34,398 nt of DNA from Thermosporothrix hazakensis (lineage in GTDB: Bacteria; Chloroflexota; Ktedonobacteria; Ktedonobacterales; Ktedonobacteraceae), in the NCBI RefSeq assembly GCF_003253565.1, contig NZ_QKUF01000044.1, positions 1 through 34,398 of the forward strand. The letters run 5' to 3'. The notes under the pieces were generated by a model. The model was given only the letters and a program-made list of their open reading frames with translations. It had not been told where the DNA came from and did no database searches. Below, piece by piece: positions 30,281 through 34,398 of the stretch; the stretch's first letter is position 1; each line of letters begins with the position of its first letter. The translations under genes and the position numbers were made by a program.

Positions 30281-31804
30281 TCAATATCCTAGAAAGCCAC
30301 TGAGGGCTTGTGCTGTATCAATGTCCAGCGGTTCAATGTCTCGCTGGCCGTTCGTGGCCTCTTCTGCCGCCATGCTGATCACGTCAACCTGGTCATCATG
30401 TGCCCCCTTCGGGAACAACAGTAGCTCTGTCTCCAGATCATGCAACCAGAGGCCCCCCTGTCGAAAGTAGATCTTGCCATTCTCGAACCAGATAGAGGCT
30501 GTGGAGGCGCGTGTGACCTTATCTCGGACGGGTTGGTACTCCTTGCAAGGGATACCTTGAGACAAGGCCTGTTGCACAAGAGCGAGCTGATAGCCCACCT
30601 TCTCGATCTTGAAATAAGCGTGAGGATAGTGGTGATGCAGACGCTGTATCAGCTTGAACTGTTCAGGGTTACTGAAGCGGCCACGAATCACATCCAAAAG
30701 CAGAAGGTCATGCTCTGGTGTCATTGCCCACACTCCAAAGACCGTGTAGTCCGCATGCTGCTTACTGCTAATCGCCAGGTCTACAGTAATAAAGACACGC
30801 TCACAGTGCGCTTTGATGACAGCACGCCCCTCCAGTAGATAAGCATCTGCTGTCTCTCGAAAATACCGGAACCATTCCCGCCTGAATTGACCGCCACCAC
30901 TTGGGACAGGCGTCTGCTGATACTGAGCTGCATAAGCCTGAGAGCCAAGCTGTTTCTTGAGCCGTGCAAGGGATTCGTGATCGAACCGTTCAGGCCAGAG
31001 CAACTCACCCTCTTCCTTGCGCGGATCTGTCCAACCAAGTGAGGTACGACAGCGCGTCGCTTCCTCGAATTCCGTTGGCAGATTCAGGTGTTCCCAACCC
31101 CCTAACTCTAAAATGTGTCCACTCACATCCTGCTGGTGGATACGCTGACCAACCACGACCATCGCACCTGTTTTCTGGTCATTGAGACGGCTCACCCACG
31201 TCTCGTTGAACCACTGAAGCGCGTTCAGTCTCTGCACATCGCTGGTCGCGTCACTGGCTGGATGCGGATCATCTATGAGAAGTCGATCTCCACCCTCTCC
31301 TGTCGTAGCAGCTCCGACACTGGTAGCCAGTCGATATCCTCGCTTGTCATTCTCAAAGCGACTCTTCATGTTTTGATCGCCTGCGAGCCTGAAAATATGC
31401 CCATAACGGGACTGGAACCAGGGTGACTGGATAAGTATCCGCGAGCGTCGGTTATCCCTGATTGATAAAGAGAGCGCATAAGAGGCGCACAGCCAGCGCA
31501 AAGATGGATCAAGCAACCATGACCAGACAGGCCACATCACACTGATCAGGGTGCTCTTTGCATGGCGAGGAGGCATGTTGACGAGGAGCCTCTGTATCTG
31601 TCCTGAACTCACTGCTTCAAGATGCTCGCTGATGGCATGGATATGCCAGCCATCCACAAACGGCGTTGACGGCTCCAAAATGTGCCAGGCGTCTCGGACA
31701 AAATCATAGAAGCGAGGTATATCCTGTGGCTGATCTTCCAACAACATGGATTCGAGAGCCGATAGAGCAGCTTTGTTCTTGTTCAAAAGTGGAAGCAGTC
31801 TCAT
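30281..31804 (-). CDS. Large terminase subunit
   Basis: A 507-residue packaging motor. The ATPase has Walker A PPRHAKST (78-85) and Walker B LLIDD (175-179, in GGDRLLIDDP); ESAEGTGEG-like SVGAATTGEGG lies just before. The nuclease domain has D342 (ITVDLAIS), D352 and the final D470/D471/D474 (GAHDDQVD). It cuts concatemers and pumps DNA into the head. Its ATG overlaps the stop of the small-subunit gene (ATGA). Confidence 0.95.
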   Translation of the reverse strand: MRLLPLLNKNKAALSALESMLLEDQPQDIPRFYDFVRDAWHILEPSTPFVDGWHIHAISEHLEAVSSGQIQRLLVNMPPRHAKSTLISVMWPVWSWLLDPSLRWLCASYALSLSIRDNRRSRILIQSPWFQSRYGHIFRLAGDQNMKSRFENDKRGYRLATSVGAATTGEGGDRLLIDDPHPASDATSDVQRLNALQWFNETWVSRLNDQKTGAMVVVGQRIHQQDVSGHILELGGWEHLNLPTEFEEATRCRTSLGWTDPRKEEGELLWPERFDHESLARLKKQLGSQAYAAQYQQTPVPSGGGQFRREWFRYFRETADAYLLEGRAVIKAHCERVFITVDLAISSKQHADYTVFGVWAMTPEHDLLLLDVIRGRFSNPEQFKLIQRLHHHYPHAYFKIEKVGYQLALVQQALSQGIPCKEYQPVRDKVTRASTASIWFENGKIYFRQGGLWLHDLETELLLFPKGAHDDQVDVISMAAEEATNGQRDIEPLDIDTAQALSGFLGY

Positions 31805-32262
31805 TCGAGTGCTACCCCCAGTTTCTTAAGTGCTTCACTGAGCTTCTCCTGTTGTGCTTTGAGGGTGGCGATCTCCTCAGAGACAACCAGATGCTCCAGG
31901 ACGAGCTGCGCCGCTTTGATCTGGGAATGAGCGGAAGGGGAGACATCTGCTTGAAGATGTCTCAAGAGGGCGGTTATGGCAAGCTCGCTATATTGAACTC
32001 GTCTCAGTGCGGCCTGCTCTTCATCATACTGCTTACATCGTTCCTGCCAATTGAATGTAGATGACCATGTAGCGAGTTGACGAAATAATGAAGCTGCGTA
32101 AGCCTCGCTCTTGAAGGTTTGTTGATGAACTGTTGAAGGTTTGTGGCGTTCCCGAACCATTTCTTCCGCAAGTCTGCGTAGACTCCGAGGCTGTGGCATG
32201 TCGCGATAAGCCAGAAAGGCCCGATAGGCTCTCGCTGTTTCTTTCTTTGGCTTATCATTCAT
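31801..32262 (-). CDS. Probable small terminase subunit
   Basis: A 153-residue helical protein in the terS position directly upstream of terL. It has an N-terminal basic HTH-like stretch (YRAFLAYRDMPQPRSLRRLA), WQERCKQYDEEQAALRR, typical of terS proteins, and a long coiled-coil C-terminus for oligomerisation. It would bind the packaging site; candidate repeats lie just upstream of it at 32285..32344. It is the first gene of the late operon. Confidence 0.7.
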   Translation of the reverse strand: MNDKPKKETARAYRAFLAYRDMPQPRSLRRLAEEMVRERHKPSTVHQQTFKSEAYAASLFRQLATWSSTFNWQERCKQYDEEQAALRRVQYSELAITALLRHLQADVSPSAHSQIKAAQLVLEHLVVSEEIATLKAQQEKLSEALKKLGVALE

Positions 32263-32284
32263 GCAACATCACCTATTGAAAAAA

Positions 32285-32344
32285 GAGCCGGTAGGTAGAG
32301 CTTCCCCCTACTCTCTACCTCTACCCTCTACTCTCTACCGGCTC
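32285..32344 (-). repeat. Structured repeat block before terS, candidate packaging site
   Basis: An inverted repeat (GAGCCGGTAGGTAGAG at 32285..32300 against CTCTACCGGCTC at 32333..32344) encloses two direct copies of CTACTCTCTACC (32308..32319 and 32328..32339), 20 bases apart. It lies in the late leader right before the small terminase gene. The role as pac/cos site is inferred from position. Confidence 0.5.
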
Positions 32345-32398
32345 CAAGAGAGGAACCTGATGGGTTTACAACCACCATACTGGAAGGAGAATAACGAC

Positions 32399-32421
32399 GC
32401 CCTACGACTCAAGCCGTGGGC
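32399..32421 (-). mobile_element. Right-end hairpin of a degenerate IS200/IS605-type element
   Basis: GCCCTACG and CGTGGGC pair with one bulged T just downstream of the tnpB relic, as expected for the structured right end of such elements. The rest of the element has been lost. Confidence 0.5.
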
Positions 32422-32492
32422 TTCTCAAGTACGTGCTTGAACGTTCGTCCGAGTGCAAGAATGGTGACGGCGGCGTTGTGATCATGATAACG
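32409..32492 (-). pseudogene. tnpB: Relic of the C-terminus of a TnpB
   Basis: Read leftward, 27 codons and a stop encode YHDHNAAVTILALG and FKHVLEKPTA. The DHNAA.xIL motif is the conserved end of IS200/IS605 TnpB (compare DRDHNAALNIL in the larger fragment at 34151..34398). The rest of the gene, with zinc finger and catalytic residues, is missing. It is located in the late leader between the late promoter and terS. Confidence 0.7.
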
Positions 32493-32530
32493 AATAGTTA
32501 TCACAACACCAAAATTCATAACCTATAGTT
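32475..32530 (-). promoter_or_regulatory. Late-leader regulatory block with two TAACTAT boxes
   Basis: A long imperfect inverted repeat spans 32475..32507 (GTTGTGAT ... ATCACAAC with GATAAC/GTTATC inside), including a box AATAGTTAT at 32493..32501. A second box, CTATAGTTAT, lies at 32523..32532 and overlaps the -10. Both resemble the TAACTAT boxes of the early control regions. Confidence 0.45.
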
Positions 32531-32559
32531 ATTATACCCCGTGTATCAGGACTTGTAAA
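32531..32559 (-). promoter_or_regulatory. Late promoter, near-consensus sigma70
   Basis: Read leftward, TTTACA (32559..32554) and a perfect TATAAT (32536..32531) are separated by 17 bases. It reads towards terS and the whole structural operon. An earlier terminator at 32591..32623 isolates it from the unit to its right. Confidence 0.8.
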
Positions 32560-32590
32560 TACATTCTGGCAAAACTCTCTTCAGAGCGTG

Positions 32591-32623
32591 AAAAAGCCGG
32601 GACACTCTTTCTGTCATCCCGGC
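32591..32623 (-). terminator. Terminator ending the right-hand unit
   Basis: GCCGGGA (32596..32602) and TCCCGGC (32617..32623) form a 7-bp GC-rich stem; read leftward TTTTT follows. It ends the transcript of the genes at 32649..34007 before the late promoter. Confidence 0.8.
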
Positions 32624-32648
32624 AAAAGCTATTCTGGCAAGTAGCTCC

Positions 32649-33020
32649 CTATGTGCCTGCTGGCGGGCCCTCATTGTTTGTATCTTCTTTCTTGCCGACA
32701 TGGCTTGTAGAGCCGTCTGAAGCCTCTAAAAAATTCAGTTGTACCGAATTTTCTAGCGCAAAATTGAGGACATCGCGCCGCTCTTCCAGAGACCAGCGTT
32801 CCGGCGCATCCCCTTCCACGCGAACATACTGCGAGATGAATTGATAGAATTCAGCATCAGAGCAAGATTCAACGTTAGTTCGCTTGTCGGTATCGGGCAA
32901 GGTGAACCACAGGTCTGCCAGATCGAGAAGCGTGTATTTTTTCGGCTGTTTTTTCGGTGAGTCTGAATTTTTTACCGAATTGTTCTTCGGCTTCAGCGCG
33001 CCACTGGACTGTTTTGGCAT
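32649..33020 (-). CDS. Hypothetical protein
   Basis: The start is taken at the ATG at 33020, 11 bases after AGAAGGAG; a GTG at 33032 touches that site. The 123-residue product has a basic disordered N-terminus (ALKPKNNSVKNSDSPKKQPK), then YTLLDLADLWFTLPDTDKRT, and an acidic/helical remainder, with no recognised motif. It is the last gene before the terminator at 32591. Its 5' part overlaps the start-less frame that may be fused to the membrane protein, so one of the two readings may be silent. Confidence 0.55.
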   Translation of the reverse strand: MPKQSSGALKPKNNSVKNSDSPKKQPKKYTLLDLADLWFTLPDTDKRTNVESCSDAEFYQFISQYVRVEGDAPERWSLEERRDVLNFALENSVQLNFLEASDGSTSHVGKKEDTNNEGPPAGT

Positions 33021-33306
33021 GAAATTTGCCACTCCTTCTAAGATAATGCTGATTGTAATAGATTCTCATGTCATCTGATAATCCACCAGGCCAATGACCC
33101 CGAACGATTCTATAAAGAATCAGTTCGCGTACCTGCTCATTGCTTCTCTGCCTGCCTCGTTTTTTATGCCAGACTAAAGCCGCTGGCGAAGCAGAGTGAG
33201 CAGGTGAACCTACCGAATTTTTTCCTGAATTTTCAGACTCGGTAGGTTCGGGAGAGGGGGCTAATTCCCCTGCTGATTGGCCTGGTTGTTCAGCAGAGGG
33301 GAGATA
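32875..33306 (-). CDS. Start-less frame, candidate -1 frameshift extension of the membrane protein
   Basis: This frame is open from 33324 to 32875 but contains no ATG, GTG or TTG before the ATG at 33069. It begins with a Pro/Ser/Glu-rich linker (QSAGELAPSPEPTESENSG), followed by KKRGRQRSNEQVRELILYRI, RGHWPGGLSDDMRIYYNQHY and a basic end, which looks like a small DNA- or RNA-binding domain. Its linker continues the low-complexity tail of the membrane protein, and a -1 frameshift cassette lies exactly in the overlap. The fused product would have 377 residues. It may instead be a decayed gene. Confidence 0.45.
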   Translation of the reverse strand, partial: YLPSAEQPGQSAGELAPSPEPTESENSGKNSVGSPAHSASPAALVWHKKRGRQRSNEQVRELILYRIVRGHWPGGLSDDMRIYYNQHYLRRSGKFHAKTVQWRAEAEEQFGKKFRLTEKTAEKIHASRSGRPVVHLARYRQAN

Positions 33307-34007
33307 AAATTTCCGGAGATTGGCTTAATAATTTTTGGTGCTGGTTGTACTGTAGCCTGAGCTGGCGGCAGTGAGGCCGCTTGAGCTGGTGGTAAAGAAG
33401 CAGTCTGTGGAGGTGCAAGCTGGTGACGGGCGGTAGGTGGGGCCTTCCGCTTTTTCTCGTTTAATGATCGCAAATCTTCGTACGCTTTTTCTACTTCTGT
33501 TATATAGTCTATATCACGGCGAATTGCCTCGGCAGGACGATTCGCCAAAATATAGACTATCGTGCCAATAAGCCAGGGAGAAAGGGCCAGTAGTTCTAAT
33601 ACGATGCCAAGCAGGAACTTGCCGGGCAAGGGGATCGGCTCCAGCATGAGCCTATAAATAATACCAGCAGAGTCCATGAGAAACACGAACCATTTCATAC
33701 AATCCACAATGAGTGTATATGAAGGGCTGTTGAAACGGACTTTATACTCGCTACTGTACTTTGTCCCGTGAACCGCTTCATAATCGAGAATGTATGACTT
33801 CAACTGATGGCCGTATGTAAACAAAACGATTGCCATAATTGCGACCACTGGGCTCACAATTGTTGCCAGCACATACGACCAGGAGAGGCCGAGAGCAGGT
33901 TGCAAACCGACTCCAATCATGAACCAGATGCCTGCGGCAAATAAAGCCTCAAGCGCGATGACGGATAAGAGAATAAGAATTCCCCCAAGAGTGCGAAAGT
34001 AATTCAT
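33261..34007 (-). CDS. Four-helix membrane protein with Pro/Ala-rich tail
   Basis: A 248-residue protein with four predicted transmembrane helices: about 5-32 (ILILLSVIALEALFAAGIWF), 40-64 (WSYVLATIVSPVVAIMAIVL), 104-122 (CMKWFVFLMDSAGIIYRLML region) and 129-155 (LLGIVLELLALSPWLIGTIV). A charged cytoplasmic helix follows (EVEKAYEDLRSLNEKKRK), then a tail with two ASLPPAQA repeats. No family is recognised. AAAGGACGG precedes the ATG, and a leader with two hairpins lies upstream. It is the first gene of a unit ended by the terminator at 32591. A frameshift signal near its end may extend it. Confidence 0.65.
   Translation of the reverse strand: MNYFRTLGGILILLSVIALEALFAAGIWFMIGVGLQPALGLSWSYVLATIVSPVVAIMAIVLFTYGHQLKSYILDYEAVHGTKYSSEYKVRFNSPSYTLIVDCMKWFVFLMDSAGIIYRLMLEPIPLPGKFLLGIVLELLALSPWLIGTIVYILANRPAEAIRRDIDYITEVEKAYEDLRSLNEKKRKAPPTARHQLAPPQTASLPPAQAASLPPAQATVQPAPKIIKPISGNFISPLLNNQANQQGN
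33281..33312 (-). promoter_or_regulatory. Candidate -1 frameshift cassette
   Basis: Read leftward: heptamer A_AAT_TTT (33312..33306) in the frame of the membrane protein, 6-base spacer, then the stem CCTCTGCTG which pairs with CAGCAGGGG (one G-U) across a 15-base loop. The stem ends a few bases before the zero-frame stop. Site, spacing and stem match textbook -1 signals. Confidence 0.5.
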
Positions 34008-34038
34008 TTTTCCGTCCTTTCAGGATATAATGTCGCTT

Positions 34039-34097
34039 AGTCCTGAACCTAGTGACAGGACTGCTGGCCGGGAAGGTGCCTTCAACACCAGCCCGGC
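34039..34097 (-). promoter_or_regulatory. Two stable hairpins in the leader of the membrane protein gene
   Basis: AGTCCTG (34039..34045) pairs with CAGGACT (34056..34062). GCCGGG (34067..34072) pairs with CCCGGC (34092..34097), with an inner GGTG/CACC. The second is followed by TTTT on the plus strand and may be a rightward terminator; leftward, the pair forms a structured leader. No known riboswitch class is recognised. Confidence 0.5.
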
Positions 34098-34114
34098 TTT
34101 TCACTTACTCTTGT

Positions 34115-34145
34115 GAAGCACCCCATGCATAAATGCAGGGGCTTC
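34115..34145 (-). mobile_element. Right-end hairpin of the IS200/IS605-type element
   Basis: GAAGC, CCCC and TGCAT on one arm pair with ATGCA, GGGG and GCTTC on the other, with two single-base bulges. It lies five bases after the tnpB stop. In such elements this region is the right end and the 3' part of the guide (omega) RNA. Confidence 0.65.
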
Positions 34146-34150
34146 TACAG

Positions 34151-34398
34151 CTACCCCACGGGGGATAACTGTGGGACACTTCCTGCCCCTTTTGATTTAC
34201 GGTAGCGGATGAGTATGTTAAGTGCCGCATTGTGGTCACGGTCCAGTTCACACCCACAATGCGGACAAGAGTGCCAGCGGACACTCAAATCCTTCTTCAC
34301 CACACACCCGCATGATGAGCAGACTTGGGAGGTATCTTTGGGTGCCACTTTGACGACGGTACAGCCAGCTTCTTCCGCTTTGCTTGCACAGAGAGCGA
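34151..34398 (-). CDS. tnpB: TnpB, C-terminal part (gene continues beyond the window)
   Basis: The frame is open to the last base (…ALCASKAEEAGCTVVKVAP) and encodes the C-terminal part of an IS200/IS605 TnpB. It holds the zinc finger of the family, VCSSCGCVV and HSCPHCGCEL, followed by DRDHNAALNIL, in which the first Asp belongs to the third RuvC catalytic motif. TnpB is an RNA-guided DNA nuclease that helps its element survive and is the ancestor type of Cas12. The GTG at 34348 is not the true start. The element's right-end hairpin follows. It marks mobile DNA at the right edge of the phage region. Confidence 0.9.
   Translation of the reverse strand, partial: ALCASKAEEAGCTVVKVAPKDTSQVCSSCGCVVKKDLSVRWHSCPHCGCELDRDHNAALNILIRYRKSKGAGSVPQLSPVG

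Larger units (their letters stand above)
9134..30550. repeat. Dispersed 10-bp palindrome CCTTGCAAGG, 16 exact copies
   Basis: Exact copies start at 9134, 9538, 10238, 12487, 12929, 13433, 16438, 19186, 19654, 20575, 23976, 24566, 25497, 27940, 28364 and 30541. Chance would give about 0.03 in a window this size. Many extend to 12-14 bases (CCCCTTGCAAGGGG or CTCCTTGCAAGGAG). Near copies with one change occur at about 15402, 16837, 17220, 21184, 23160, 23661 and 27431. Copies lie in coding DNA in all three phases (giving LQG, PCK or LAR) and between genes. None is found in 1..9100 or after 30.6 kb. It resembles highly iterated palindromes such as cyanobacterial HIP1. Confidence 0.9.

Noticed and set aside
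1..34398. Integrase, tRNA gene, att core or CRISPR array
   Set aside because: I searched by eye on both strands and found none; att sites could lie in 442..650, at the IS elements, or outside the window.

Overview
The window is most of a tailed-phage genome of siphovirus type, probably a prophage, with non-phage or cargo sequence at both edges. The left edge (1..441) holds the C-terminal part of a cellular gene. The right edge (34151..34398) holds the C-terminal part of an IS200/IS605-type TnpB. No integrase, tRNA or att site is visible, so the exact boundaries are unknown. The host cannot be fixed from the sequence. The left-edge protein family and the TnpB remnants would suit a Gram-positive-like or Ktedonobacteria (Chloroflexota) host, but this is a low-confidence inference.

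Layout. A control region at 1.14-1.29 kb separates a leftward hypothetical gene from a rightward HTH (Xre-type) gene. A second control region at 4.19-4.31 kb carries two interleaved, divergent, near-consensus sigma70 promoters. The leftward one reads an AlpA/Xis-like HTH gene and a DEAH helicase to a terminator at 2.2 kb. The rightward one reads a long early operon (4.3-10.9 kb): a gp32-like ssDNA-binding protein, a Cas4/RecB-like Fe-S nuclease, a RuvC-like resolvase, small zinc-binding and membrane proteins, a relic of an adenine methylase, an intact C5-cytosine methyltransferase and several unknown genes. The late operon runs leftward from a promoter at 32.55 kb through terminase, portal, head, connector, tail tube, the G/GT frameshift chaperone, tape measure, baseplate and tail fibre genes to XhlA-like protein, endolysin and holin. 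Early and late operons converge on one strong bidirectional terminator at 10.97-11.0 kb. Right of the late promoter, a separately terminated leftward unit (34.0 to 32.6 kb) encodes a four-helix membrane protein and one or two unknown proteins.

Most interesting points. (1) The 10-bp palindrome CCTTGCAAGG occurs 16 times exactly between 9.1 and 30.6 kb, in all three codon phases, so the constraint acts on DNA and not on protein. (2) A DUF6610-like gene is interrupted by an in-frame amber codon at the centre of a perfect 27-base palindrome, which looks like a 21-base in-frame insertion. (3) The C5-methyltransferase is open over 211 codons in a second frame, and both frames read as methyltransferase-family motifs over the same bases. 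(4) The membrane protein gene ends with a complete -1 frameshift cassette (A_AAT_TTT, 6-nt spacer, 9-bp stem) that would fuse it to a start-less reading frame. (5) A TAACTAT box recurs just downstream of the phage promoters and probably marks a shared regulator.
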